Of a stretch of DNA of 64,000 nt, positions 17,008 to 25,595 are shown in pieces. Below the pieces are notes generated by a model. That model had not been told where the DNA came from. It saw only the letters and a program-made list of their open reading frames with translations, and made no database searches. The stretch comes from Nostoc carneum NIES-2107 (GTDB lineage Bacteria > Cyanobacteriota > Cyanobacteriia > Cyanobacteriales > Nostocaceae). Each line of letters begins with the position of its first letter. The stretch's first letter is position 1. Location of the stretch: assembly GCA_002368155.1 (NCBI GenBank), contig AP018180.1:6752561-6816560 (forward strand), given 5' to 3'. The position numbers and the translations under genes are program-made.

Positions 17008-17035
17008 GGAGAGACGCGATTCATCGCGTCTGTAC
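17008..17035. repeat. Dispersed 26-28 bp palindrome, copy 2
   Basis: Palindrome with core GACGCGATTCATCGCGTC and outer bases GGAGA / TGTAC, in the 5' flank of the SLH gene, 40 bases before its ATG on the minus strand; it would fall in the mRNA leader if the promoter is further out. Confidence 0.85.
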
Positions 17036-17105
17036 AAGAGTGAAAGTTCAAAAGTAAAGTATATTTCTTAACTTTTGAATTGTGAATTATTTCTCCCCTC
17101 ATCTT

Positions 17106-17160
17106 CCTTGTCCCCAATCCCCAGTCCCTAGTTCCCAGTCACCAGTCCCCAATCCCCAAA
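17106..17160. repeat. Heptamer repeat array (CCCCAGT/CCCAGTC)
   Basis: Degenerate CCCCAAT, CCCCAGT and CCCAGTC units in the gap between the divergent SLH and rpiA genes, just upstream of the rpiA leader. Confidence 0.7.
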
Positions 17161-17231
17161 ACTCCAACGCAAAATGTATGTGACTTTAGGTTATGTTCAT
17201 TTTAGATAAGTTATATGGAGCATTTTTGGGA

Positions 17232-17942
17232 ATGACCGCAGCAGCAGACCCCGTGAAGTTGATGAAGCAAGAAGTTGGCAAAGCCGCAGCCGCTTTAGTC
17301 AAATCAGGTTCGATTGTCGGGTTGGGTACGGGTTCAACCACGGCGTACACCATTCAGTTTTTGGGAGAACGCCTTCAGTCTGGTGAACTCAAAGATATTG
17401 TGGGCGTTCCTACTTCGTTTCAATCAGAAGTGCTAGCAAAGCAATACGGCGTTCCTCTCACTACTTTGGACGCTATTGACCACATTGATATTGCCATTGA
17501 TGGGGCGGATGAAGTTGACCCCCAAAAGAATTTAATTAAAGGCGGTGGTGCAGCCCACACCCGCGAGAAAGTGGTAGATTACTTGGCAAATCAGTTTATT
17601 GTCGTAGTTGATAGCGGAAAGTTAGTAGACCGTTTGGGTTCTAGCTTTGCGGTTCCAGTGGAAGTAATTCCTATGGCGATTACTCCTGTAACTGATGCCA
17701 TCAAGAAACTAGGCGGTAAACCAGAACTCCGTATGGGCGTTAAAAAAGCTGGCCCAGTCATCACCGACCAAGGCAACTTCGTTTTAGATGTACGCTTTGA
17801 CTCTATTGACGACCCAGTAAACCTAGAAAAAACACTGAATAACATTCCTGGTGTTCTCGAAAATGGTATCTTCGTCAATTGCGTTGATTTAGTCTTAGTT
17901 GGCGAAGTTAAAGACGGTCAGCCATTAGTAAGGCAGTTTTAG
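17232..17942 (+). CDS. rpiA: Ribose-5-phosphate isomerase A
   Basis: A 236-residue enzyme interconverting ribose 5-phosphate and ribulose 5-phosphate in the Calvin and pentose phosphate cycles. Family motifs: [29 protein letters not shown] with the catalytic acid, and the AAHTREKVV segment. The C-terminus [10 protein letters not shown] is normal. ATG 17232 fits the family's N-terminus ([13 protein letters not shown]) and has GGAG 11 bases upstream; an earlier ATG at 17193 would add 13 hydrophobic residues and is less likely. It converges with the TPR gene across a repeat array. Confidence 0.95.
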   Translation: MTAAADPVKLMKQEVGKAAAALVKSGSIVGLGTGSTTAYTIQFLGERLQSGELKDIVGVPTSFQSEVLAKQYGVPLTTLDAIDHIDIAIDGADEVDPQKNLIKGGGAAHTREKVVDYLANQFIVVVDSGKLVDRLGSSFAVPVEVIPMAITPVTDAIKKLGGKPELRMGVKKAGPVITDQGNFVLDVRFDSIDDPVNLEKTLNNIPGVLENGIFVNCVDLVLVGEVKDGQPLVRQF

Positions 17943-18101
17943 GGACTGGGGACTGGGGACTGGGGACTGGGGATTGGGGACTGGGGATTGGAAACTGGGA
18001 GATATTCTAATTACTCATTACTCATTACTCATTACTCATTACTCATGCCCCATGCCCAATGCCCCATGCCCAATGCCCCATGCCCCATGCCCCATGCCCC
18101 A
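17943..18101. repeat. Heptamer repeat array between convergent genes
   Basis: Four repeat types in series: GGGGACT/GGGGATT units, then ATTACTC units, then CCCCATG and CCCAATG units, filling the entire gap between rpiA and the TPR gene. The two strands are strongly biased in purine content. No conventional terminator is visible. Confidence 0.85.
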
Positions 18102-19727
18102 TTAAAAATTCTCCACCAATAGTTGAGTATCGGTATCTTTCCAAACTGTGTTGAATTGAGCTTGCACTAGTTTGGCGGCGTTTTCTTGACCTCGGGCGTG
18201 CAAACTTGCTTGTAAGCCAAATAATGAACGCCCGTTTAAAGGATATTTTTGTAAATCTGCACGAAATACTTTTTCAGCGGCTGCATAATCACCCTTGGCT
18301 AATAAAGCACCACCTAATGCTTCTCTGGTGGAAATGTACCAGTCTGGTGGTTCCATGTAGTTGAGGGCATCTTCCACGGCTACTGCTGTTTCTAAGTATT
18401 TAATTGCAGATTCATAGTTTTGTTTGGCTTTGGCAATCTTCGCGTCTAACTGGTTGCTGGCGATGTCTAAAATACTACTGGCGGGACTCATGCCAATAGT
18501 TGCGGTAGCGGGCATTGTTTTTTGAGCAGTTGATAAGGCAGCGCGATCGCTCTCTGCATCCTCCAGTTTACCAGTACTAGCATTCGCCATCCCCTGAGCA
18601 AAATGCCACAGCGCTTTTGTTGTGACAAATTTATCATCGGGAGCAGGTGTTTTTAAAATATTATCCCAATCACTAAAGCGAGTTTGAATCAATAGTTTAG
18701 TCCCTAGATAGCCTTCAACCATTGGTTCTTTCTCGGCAAACGGTGTAGCCATTGTGACTAATTTATCTGCGGCTTGCACTGCATCCTGATATCTACCAGC
18801 CATCGCTGCGGCTACTGCCAAGAAATGCACATTGTGGCTATAGTACATTGCGGGATAAACGCCCTCAATGTGATTTTTGACAATGTAAGCTTCATCTTGA
18901 GCGATCGCCAGCGCATTAGACTGCATAGCTTTGGTATATTCTCCCACACGAAAATAAATATGGGACGGCATATGTACCAAATGTCCGGCTGCAGGTACTA
19001 GGGTTTGTAGGCGGTTAGCACTTGCAAGGGCGCGTTCGGGAGTTAGTGACGCTTCTACTGCATGGATATAGTAGTGATTCGCCCCTGGATGATTGGGGTC
19101 ACTTTGCAGTACCGATTCTAAAACAGCTAAAATCTCTTCGGTATCTTCTAAGGGTTTGCCATCTTTAGTCCAGTGTTGCCAAGGATGCAAATCCATCAAG
19201 CTTTCAGCGTATAGTGTTTTCGCATCCAAATCTTGGGGATAACGCTTGACTAAATCTGACATCGCGTTTTTGTAATCTAGCGCCAGCTTATATAAATATG
19301 CACGGGGATTATTGGAGTAGCGTTTAGCTAAGGCATTAATATAACCCTGTTCCTTTTGTGATGCATATTCAGACAACACCACAGCTTTTTGTATAGCATC
19401 ATAAGCCGCTAATTCGCGATCGCTGTCTACATCCAGGTTAATATTAGGCCCTAAAGCTAGCGCCGTTCCCCAATACGCCATTGCTAAATGTGGGTCGAGT
19501 TCCGCCGCATATTTAAAAGAACGCGCTGCTTCCTCATGGTTGAAGGCGTAAATTAAATTTAGTCCTTGATCAAAAAACTGTTGCGCTTGGAGATTTTCGG
19601 TAGATACCGGATGGTGATGTGTTCCTAGCCCAGATATTAAAGTATACGGCTGTTGCGTAAGAGCGCTCGCACTGCTCGGAGCGAGTAAAGATAATATCAG
19701 CACCCATATTAAAAATAAATACTTCAT
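18102..19727 (-). CDS. Exported TPR-repeat protein
   Basis: A 541-residue protein with an N-terminal signal peptide (MKYLFLIWVLILSLLAPSSASA) and tetratricopeptide-like helical pairs throughout, such as HEEAARSFKYAAELDPHLAMAYWGTA near 65 and GDYAAAEKVFRADLQKYPLNGRSLFGLQ near 480. His-rich motifs are notable: GLGTHHHPVS at the mature N-terminus, NHYYIHAVE, LVHMPSHIYFRVGEY and YYSHNVHFLA, which could bind metal (inference). It likely sits in the periplasm. It follows the 76-codon membrane gene by 17 bases, so the pair is probably one transcript. No enzymatic role can be assigned. Confidence 0.85.
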   Translation of the reverse strand: MKYLFLIWVLILSLLAPSSASALTQQPYTLISGLGTHHHPVSTENLQAQQFFDQGLNLIYAFNHEEAARSFKYAAELDPHLAMAYWGTALALGPNINLDVDSDRELAAYDAIQKAVVLSEYASQKEQGYINALAKRYSNNPRAYLYKLALDYKNAMSDLVKRYPQDLDAKTLYAESLMDLHPWQHWTKDGKPLEDTEEILAVLESVLQSDPNHPGANHYYIHAVEASLTPERALASANRLQTLVPAAGHLVHMPSHIYFRVGEYTKAMQSNALAIAQDEAYIVKNHIEGVYPAMYYSHNVHFLAVAAAMAGRYQDAVQAADKLVTMATPFAEKEPMVEGYLGTKLLIQTRFSDWDNILKTPAPDDKFVTTKALWHFAQGMANASTGKLEDAESDRAALSTAQKTMPATATIGMSPASSILDIASNQLDAKIAKAKQNYESAIKYLETAVAVEDALNYMEPPDWYISTREALGGALLAKGDYAAAEKVFRADLQKYPLNGRSLFGLQASLHARGQENAAKLVQAQFNTVWKDTDTQLLVENF

Positions 19728-19744
19728 CTTCCAGCTTTCCTACC

Positions 19745-19975
19745 TCAAACATTCTTCTTAGCGCTAGTCATCCGCCAAACCTTCTCTAAATAGGCGATTT
19801 TTTCCCGCCGAGCAGCAGTACGGTATTTTCTATAAGCATTAATACTGAGAACTAAAATAATGGGAAAAACAATCGCTGAAACTCCCACAGCAATGTCAAA
19901 TGCTCCATAACTTTGACTTGTATTGCCTATAGCAGAAGAATTTGTGGCAACTTGACTAGTAGTATTGTTAGACAT
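19745..19975 (-). CDS. Small single-span membrane protein
   Basis: A 76-residue protein: a polar Ser/Thr/Asn-rich N-terminus (1-22), one membrane span (about 27-46, AVGVSAIVFPIILVLSI), and a basic cytoplasmic tail (YRKYRTAARREKIAY). The good ribosome site AGGAG six bases before the ATG supports it as a real gene. It sits immediately upstream of the TPR gene on the same strand. I do not recognise the family; it may anchor or regulate its neighbour. Confidence 0.7.
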   Translation of the reverse strand: MSNNTTSQVATNSSAIGNTSQSYGAFDIAVGVSAIVFPIILVLSINAYRKYRTAARREKIAYLEKVWRMTSAKKNV

Positions 19976-20092
19976 AGATTACTCCTATTTACGGTCATAG
20001 ATTTAGTATAAAAAATACATTTGACAGATAAGTTTTCAGGAAAGTGTGTTACTGCCAATAACTACTCTTCACCGATAACTACACAATTTATG

Positions 20093-20124
20093 TAAATTCC
20101 CGCCGAATTTCAGACGGGAATTTA
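20093..20124. other. Stem-loop upstream of the small membrane gene
   Basis: A perfect 10-base stem (TAAATTCCCG / CGGGAATTTA) around a 12-base loop, 120-150 bases before the 76-codon gene's start on the minus strand. It could lie in a leader RNA or be the end of an unseen transcript. The rest of the 354-base gap is the repeat array at 20163-20329 and plain AT-rich sequence. Confidence 0.55.
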
Positions 20125-20162
20125 GACTTCATCATGAATATGCTCAATTTCTGAATTTTTAT

Positions 20163-20329
20163 TGGGCATGGGGCATAGGGCATTGGTAATTGGTAATTGG
20201 TAATTGGTAATTGGTAATTGGTAATTGGTAATTGGTAATTGGTAATAGGAATTTCTCCCCTAATCCCAAGTTCCCAGTACCCAATCCCCTATCCCCTATC
20301 CCTAATCCCTAATCCCCAGTCCCCAATCC
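20163..20329. repeat. Heptamer repeat array (GGTAATT, CCCAATC)
   Basis: Ten or so GGTAATT units in tandem, then degenerate CCCAAT, CCCTATC and CCCCAAT units up to the stop of nnr. As with the other arrays, the purine-rich and pyrimidine-rich halves are roughly complementary. Confidence 0.85.
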
Positions 20330-21892
20330 CTAATCCCCAATCCCCCTAACCGCTTTCATCAAATACTGTGTCAAAGTAAATGCATCGACACCTAATTCTG
20401 TACGTTCTGCGGCTGCTAAAATTCCGGCTTGGGAATGCCACCAGGAAGCAGTTGCAACCATATCTTCTAGGGGGATTTGTTTTTTTACGGCTTGCGCCAA
20501 CAGTCCACCAAGTATCCCAGTTAACACATCACCGCTACCACCACGGGCTAATGCTGGGGTACTTTTGGGATTTAGCCACACTGAACCTTGGGAATTTGCG
20601 ATCGCAGTTCTTGCACCTTTTAATAAAACTATGGCCCCACTTTGCATGGCTGCTGATCGCACAGCTTTGACTCTATCTTGATGGATATTCGGGATATCGG
20701 GAAATAATCGCTTAAATTCACCTTCGTGGGGTGTAAGTATGGTTGTAGCTTGGCGTTGTTGTAAGGTGGGGATAGTTCCCATTTGCGCCAAGATATTTAA
20801 ACCATCAGCATCGAGCAACAAAGGGCGATCGCTATCTATTACCTGTTGCACAATGGGAGTACTATCTGTAGTTAAACCAGGGCCACAGGCGATCGCATCA
20901 AAGGAATTTAAATCGGTGTTTTCTGGTAATTGTAAATGAGCGATCGCTCCTGTCTCTGTTTCTGGACAGCCCACCACCAAAGCTTCTGGTAAATGGGACA
21001 CCAACAGAGGTTTAAGATATTCTGGTACAGCAATAGAGAGCATTCCCACACCACTAGCACGGGAACCCAAAGCGGTTAAAATTGCCCCACCAGCATAACG
21101 ATGAGAACCACAAATTAACAGTAAATGTCCTTCTTTATATTTGTGGGTAACTGGAGGACGGGGTAAAGGTAAATTTGAGATAGCTTTGGTTGTGGTAATG
21201 CGGGTAATTTTGGGTGCATCTTGAAGTACAGCTTGCACATCAGCCAAGGGAATATCAAAATCTATTAACTCAGCTTTGCCAAGATAATCTAAAGCCTGAT
21301 CCTGTAAAAAACCTTGCTTCCACAAACCCAAGCAAAATGTGTGCGTAGCGCGAATTGCTGTCCCTAAGACTTCACCAGTATCGGTGTGTAAGCCGGAAGG
21401 TAAATCAATGCTCAAAATCGGCTGTTTCCAAGTATTAAATTGCTCGATAGCAGATGCTACAGCATCAGTTAGCTTTCTTTCTAAACCAAAGCCAAACAAA
21501 CCATCAACTAATAAATCACAATCTGGCAACTGCTCAATTGCTTGATAACAGGGTATCCCTAAACTCTGGGCATATCGCAAATGCTGTGAAGTTAATTCCT
21601 TAACTTTAGGAAAAGGGTTGTAAATCCAAACCTCATATCCCTGAAAGTGTAATTCCCTGGCTACTACCAAAGCATCGCCGCCATTGTGTCCCGGGCCGAC
21701 TAAAACCCCCACACGAGATTTACCAGGAGGAATCATCGCCAGCAGGCGACGGGAAATTAGTCCCGCCACCTTTTCCATTAAAGCCACTACAGGCATTCCC
21801 GCAGCAAATATCCTCTCTTCAATATCCCGCATTTGCGCTGCGGTAACTACGTATTGGGCAATTTCTTGTTCCCTCTGCTGAAGATGAGTCAT
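20330..21892 (-). CDS. nnr: Bifunctional NAD(P)H-hydrate epimerase/dehydratase
   Basis: A 520-residue repair enzyme for hydrated NADH and NADPH. The N-terminal half is the epimerase (YjeF_N): GPGHNGGDALVVARELH and DLPSGLHTDTGEV. The C-terminal half is the ADP- or ATP-dependent dehydratase (carbohydrate kinase-like): LLICGSHRYAGGA, ACGPGL, LDADGLN, TPHEGEFKRLF and GGSGDVLTGILGG. Both halves look complete, as in the E. coli fusion. ATG 21892 (MTHLQQRE) is preferred to an extension of 10 residues. The last codons abut a heptamer array. Confidence 0.95.
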   Translation of the reverse strand: MTHLQQREQEIAQYVVTAAQMRDIEERIFAAGMPVVALMEKVAGLISRRLLAMIPPGKSRVGVLVGPGHNGGDALVVARELHFQGYEVWIYNPFPKVKELTSQHLRYAQSLGIPCYQAIEQLPDCDLLVDGLFGFGLERKLTDAVASAIEQFNTWKQPILSIDLPSGLHTDTGEVLGTAIRATHTFCLGLWKQGFLQDQALDYLGKAELIDFDIPLADVQAVLQDAPKITRITTTKAISNLPLPRPPVTHKYKEGHLLLICGSHRYAGGAILTALGSRASGVGMLSIAVPEYLKPLLVSHLPEALVVGCPETETGAIAHLQLPENTDLNSFDAIACGPGLTTDSTPIVQQVIDSDRPLLLDADGLNILAQMGTIPTLQQRQATTILTPHEGEFKRLFPDIPNIHQDRVKAVRSAAMQSGAIVLLKGARTAIANSQGSVWLNPKSTPALARGGSGDVLTGILGGLLAQAVKKQIPLEDMVATASWWHSQAGILAAAERTELGVDAFTLTQYLMKAVRGIGD

Positions 21893-22063
21893 GAGTCTTA
21901 AATCCCGAGTGATGAATTGCAAAGTTTGAGGTGACTTCTCAATTTTGATTCTTCACACGGAAAATTTGTTTTCTAATTTTGAGCCAGCTTGTAGCTAAAA
22001 CTCAATTCCTGAATTTTTGAAATACTCAAATGTTAACTGCGAGATTAATAAACTTAAATCTCA

Positions 22064-22085
22064 GCCTTGCACTCAAGTGCAAGGC
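22064..22085. terminator. Perfect 10-bp hairpin downstream of the SPOR-like gene
   Basis: GCCTTGCACT and AGTGCAAGGC flank a two-base loop. It lies 130 bases beyond the end of the minus-strand SPOR-like gene and upstream of nnr. No T-run follows on either strand, so it may be a processing or attenuator structure rather than an intrinsic terminator. The rest of the 21893-22216 gap holds palindrome copy 3 and nothing else obvious. Confidence 0.45.
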
Positions 22086-22167
22086 AAGATATCAGTAAGT
22101 AGCCTCGATGAAAAAATTTCACAAGCGTAGCATGAAAGTCGGAATGAAATTTTTACTCAGCACTCTT

Positions 22168-22196
22168 GTACAGACGCGATTAATCGCGTCTCTGCA
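22168..22196. repeat. Dispersed 26-28 bp palindrome, copy 3
   Basis: GTACAGACGCGATTAATCG followed by CGTCTCTGC: the same palindrome as at 59036, with small arm changes. It is 20 bases past the SPOR-like gene stop, where it may add a hairpin to the transcript's end. Confidence 0.85.
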
Positions 22197-22216
22197 ACTT
22201 ATTACTCAGCACTGTC

Positions 22217-23050
22217 TTACCTACCGTAATAAACTCTGGCATTACCAAATCCCAACTCTCGTAGATAATCATTCCATCGTTCCGCATCCGAACGTTCAGC
22301 AAAAGGCCCCACTGCAACATGAGGCCCCAATGGTTCTTGCCTTTCTACTACAATGTCATAACGTCCAGAGTTTTGGCGAATGCGACTGGCAATAGATGAT
22401 AAATCTTGCGCTCTCGCAGGAATAGTTACATAGTAATAATTGGTTTGCTCTTGCCTGGAAGGTCTTCTTCCGCCAGTGCCATAAGAAGAAGCAGCAACTT
22501 GTTGTCCATTAGATTTGACAATTTTTGCCCCATTGATTCCGCTTAATTCCAGCTCTCTAACTCGTTGTTGGGCATTAGTTTGTCTGCTAAAGGCTCCCGA
22601 CTGAATCACAGCACGTCCATTGAAATGGCGAATATAAGCACTGCGTTCTAACTGACGTATGCGTTGCAATTGCTGGTAATCATTGCCTTCAACAAATACT
22701 ATATAGCGCTCAGCACTCCAGCTATAGGAAGTAGCTTGCACTGTTTGGTAAGAACGATAGGTTTGATTATATTTATTAACCCTCACTTTAGATGAGGGCT
22801 GAAATTTTGGATTATATGTATTCCAGGGTGTTGGTTGTGTTGTGACTCGTGGTTGATTATAAGGAATAGTTTGGAAAGCAGGTGGTGGTGGTAAGCTGTT
22901 AACCACTGTTCGTTCTGCTATTAAAAAGCTGCCTTTGGGAGTTTGTGCTTGTACCGGAGTTGTCGAGTCGGGGAGTAACGCCAAGCATCCTCCCAGGAAA
23001 AAAGGCACAATTGGAAATGCAATCAGTTGATCTGGTATTTGTTTGGACAT
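22217..23050 (-). CDS. Exported protein with SPOR-like repeats
   Basis: A 277-residue protein. The N-terminus has a hydrophobic stretch (LIAFPIVPFFLGGCLALL) that may be a signal anchor or a lipoprotein signal with Cys in GGC. A Pro/Thr/Tyr/Gln-rich linker follows (about 50-105). The C-terminal half has two SPOR-like units: VIQSGAFSRQTNAQQRVREL...GAKIV, and VAVGPFAERSDAERWNDYLRELG...ARVYYGR. SPOR domains bind denuded peptidoglycan at division sites, so a cell-envelope role is likely. ATG 23050 is preferred to an upstream TTG. It diverges from mnmA. Confidence 0.75.
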   Translation of the reverse strand: MSKQIPDQLIAFPIVPFFLGGCLALLPDSTTPVQAQTPKGSFLIAERTVVNSLPPPPAFQTIPYNQPRVTTQPTPWNTYNPKFQPSSKVRVNKYNQTYRSYQTVQATSYSWSAERYIVFVEGNDYQQLQRIRQLERSAYIRHFNGRAVIQSGAFSRQTNAQQRVRELELSGINGAKIVKSNGQQVAASSYGTGGRRPSRQEQTNYYYVTIPARAQDLSSIASRIRQNSGRYDIVVERQEPLGPHVAVGPFAERSDAERWNDYLRELGFGNARVYYGR

Positions 23051-23474
23051 AGTAGTAACAGGTGTTCTCAATAATTTCCTTGGGAAATAGAGCCGTCTGT
23101 CGTAGCACCTACATCAGTGTTAACTTAGAAAGTTTTTTTCCGGCTGAGTGGCATTGCATAGGTTTCCACAAAATCTGGAATATTTATGATTAACGCTGAA
23201 TAATAAATAGGGGCGCTGAGGCTAGAGTAAGTGGATTTTTATCCTTGAGATTGCAGGGAAAGCCAAAAATTCTCAATCTCAATTTTGGTTATTATTACTT
23301 ATATATCCTGAAGTGCTTATCTAGCAAGGCTTTTAAGTTACATATGCTACAATTTAACAGAATCAAGCCGCATGGCATGGATTTTAATACCGCAAAACCT
23401 GCATTTGATGTTTAGCATTAGTGTGATGAGCAGGCACTAGCCTCATAATCTGGCCGCATAAATATTTAAAGGAT

Positions 23475-24530
23475 ATGAAAAAAGTCGTCGTTGGTCTTTC
23501 CGGTGGCGTTGACAGTTCCGCCGCTGCTGCAATTCTACACAATCAGGGCTATGAAGTTATTGGTTTGACCCTTTGGCTAATGAAAGGCAAAGGTCAATGT
23601 TGCTCTGAAGGAATGATCGACGCGGCTAATATCTGCGAACAATTGGGTATTCCCCATCAAGTTGTTGATATTCGCGATGTCTTTCAGACCAATATTGTCG
23701 ATTTCTTGGTTTCTGGTTACAGCGCTGGGATCACACCTCTGCCTTGCTCGCAGTGCAATAAAACTGTGAAATTTGGCCCAATGGTACAGTATGCTCGCGA
23801 ACAACTGGGATGTGATCGCATCGCTACGGGTCATTATGCCCGCATTAACTATGATCAAGCTACTGGACGCTATCAACTTTTAAGGGCTATCGACCGCAAT
23901 AAAGACCAATCTTACTTTCTCTACGATTTGTCGCAAGATTTACTTGCAGCTACCGTATTTCCACTAGGAGAGATGCAAAAGGCTGACACCCGCCGGATTG
24001 CTGCTGAATATGGACTCGCCACAGCTGAAAAACCAGAAAGCCAAGATTTATGCTTAGTAGAAAGCAACGGTTCCATGCGGGCATTTTTGGATAAATATCT
24101 CGCTCCCAAAACAGGCGATATTGTCGATACAGCCGGTAAAGTTTTGGGACAGCACGATGGTGTCCATCATTACACCATTGGGCAACGTAAAGGCTTAGGT
24201 ATTGCTGCCGCTGAACCACTGTATGTCATTGAGTTAGATGCAGCTAATAATAGAGTGGTAGTAGGCGATCGCACTAAAGCCACCCAACCAGAATGCACTG
24301 TTAATCGGGTAAATTGGGTTTCCATTGCTGAACCATCCGCCCCCATTCACGCCGAAGTGCAAATTCGTTATCGTTCCCAACCCACCCCAGTCACCGTAAT
24401 TCCCTTAGAAAACGCCCGCGTCCGTCTAGTGTTTGATGAACCCCAGTTCAGCATTACCCCCGGACAAGCTGCGGTGTGGTACGAAGGCGAGAAAGTCTTA
24501 GGCGGCGGAATTATTGAGCAGTTTACCTAA
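23475..24530 (+). CDS. mnmA: tRNA-specific 2-thiouridylase MnmA
   Basis: A 351-residue enzyme that thiolates U34 in Lys, Glu and Gln tRNAs, using sulfur relayed from a cysteine desulfurase. The PP-loop [15 protein letters not shown] opens the protein. The catalytic cysteine is in [15 protein letters not shown], the second in SQDLCLVES, and [11 protein letters not shown] and [13 protein letters not shown] are conserved. AAAGGA lies only a base or two before the ATG, a short spacing. The preceding 424-base gap upstream shows nothing recognisable beyond an AT-rich promoter region. A cysteine desulfurase gene lies 20 kb away. Confidence 0.96.
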   Translation: MKKVVVGLSGGVDSSAAAAILHNQGYEVIGLTLWLMKGKGQCCSEGMIDAANICEQLGIPHQVVDIRDVFQTNIVDFLVSGYSAGITPLPCSQCNKTVKFGPMVQYAREQLGCDRIATGHYARINYDQATGRYQLLRAIDRNKDQSYFLYDLSQDLLAATVFPLGEMQKADTRRIAAEYGLATAEKPESQDLCLVESNGSMRAFLDKYLAPKTGDIVDTAGKVLGQHDGVHHYTIGQRKGLGIAAAEPLYVIELDAANNRVVVGDRTKATQPECTVNRVNWVSIAEPSAPIHAEVQIRYRSQPTPVTVIPLENARVRLVFDEPQFSITPGQAAVWYEGEKVLGGGIIEQFT

Positions 24531-24584
24531 AGCTTGAGATTGCAGGTAGATAATGTCCAAACATTAATCATATAACTCTTATGG

Positions 24585-24610
24585 AGTGGGCTTTTCTGCC
24601 CACTTCTTTT
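24585..24610 (+). terminator. Intrinsic terminator of mnmA
   Basis: AGTGGGC, loop TTTTCT, GCCCACT, then TCTTTTATTT, 55 bases after the stop. Confidence 0.85.
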
Positions 24611-24618
24611 ATTTATGC

Positions 24619-24740
24619 AGGACTTACGCAAGCAAAATTTGTCATTGCGACCGGAACGTAGTGTAGGGAAGCAATCCATTTTAGGTGATTACGTCGCTAC
24701 GCTCGTAATGACGTAATTCCGTGACTTTTGGGTAAGTCCT
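24619..24740 (+). mobile_element. MITE-like element, AGGACTTACGCAA family, copy 2
   Basis: 122 bases with ends AGGACTTACGCAAGCAAAA and TTTTGGGTAAGTCCT. The interior (CATTGCGACCGGAACG and CGCTCGTAATGACG) is itself partly inverted and unlike copy 1, so this family shares ends but has at least two cores. The truncated copy at 14347-14391 matches this core. Confidence 0.78.
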
Positions 24741-24835
24741 ATTATGGATATTGCAAATATTCTCCTGAAGGGTACTAGTCGTAAATAAGCAAAATTAGTT
24801 AATTTAAAAAAGTATTGACAAAAATATATGCCTTT

Positions 24836-25378
24836 ATGGTTCGTATAAATAAAGCCAAACTAAATTGGCTATTTATCATATTATTTTTAACTGGCAGTAT
24901 TGCCTTATTTACTAACAAAGAATCCTTCAAAGATACATCCTCTAATCGGCTAGCAAAAGCTCAGAAAAAGTGGAATGATCAGAATATTTCACATTATCGC
25001 TTAACTCTTAATTACTCTTCCCATAACAATTGTCAGCAAGAAATAGAAATTAAGGATGAAAAAGTAATTGCTGTCAAACAAAATGATTGCTCTACCATAC
25101 CCGCACAGACAATTACCGAATTGTTCCAAGAAATTCAATCTTCAGAAGATGGAACAAAATGTGGCCCGAATGGATGCGCCTGTGATGGGCCAGTGGATGT
25201 CAATGCCACATACGATGCTCAATATGGATATCCGCTGCAATTAAAGATGGAATTAGCATCAAATAAACGTTGGCAATATTTAGATTACTGGCGCATTCAA
25301 ATGCAGGGTTTACCTTGTACAATGATTGGTTTTATTAATCAAAAAATTAATGTTACTAACTTTACACCTCTTCAGTAA
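24836..25378 (+). CDS. Membrane-anchored DUF6174-like protein
   Basis: A 180-residue protein with an N-terminal membrane anchor (LNWLFIILFLTGSIALFT) and a small extracytoplasmic domain. KKWNDQNISHYRLTL, followed by CQQEIEIKDEKVIAVKQNDC, is the pattern I associate with DUF6174 (W...hY..t.....C......V.V..G). Several cysteines (CGPNGCACDG, GLPC) could form disulfides. ATG 24836 is preferred to TTG 24815. It probably has its own promoter, as it follows a terminator and a MITE. Molecular function unknown. Confidence 0.65.
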   Translation: MVRINKAKLNWLFIILFLTGSIALFTNKESFKDTSSNRLAKAQKKWNDQNISHYRLTLNYSSHNNCQQEIEIKDEKVIAVKQNDCSTIPAQTITELFQEIQSSEDGTKCGPNGCACDGPVDVNATYDAQYGYPLQLKMELASNKRWQYLDYWRIQMQGLPCTMIGFINQKINVTNFTPLQ

Positions 25379-25595
25379 GAGCGATTCATGATTAGTCATT
25401 ATTACTTCATTCAGCGTTTTTGAAAAAAATGAAATAAATAGTTAAGGGTGCAAAAATTTTGTATCCTTACAATAATTGCTGGTTCACCAATTAATCCAGT
25501 ACTGCATTTTTCAGTATTCAACACCACTTGACATAGGGGAGCAAAATACTGAAATATAGCGTCATAAATAGTTGCAACTATTTAAGTGTTCACCG

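Noticed and set aside
17943-18101. CRISPR-like repeats
   Set aside because: Units are 7 bases, directly tandem and degenerate, with no spacers; no cas genes are near.
22108-22395. 95-codon plus-strand frame crossing the SPOR-like gene end
   Set aside because: It overlaps palindrome copy 3 and the opposite strand of the SPOR domain; no ribosome site or family pattern.
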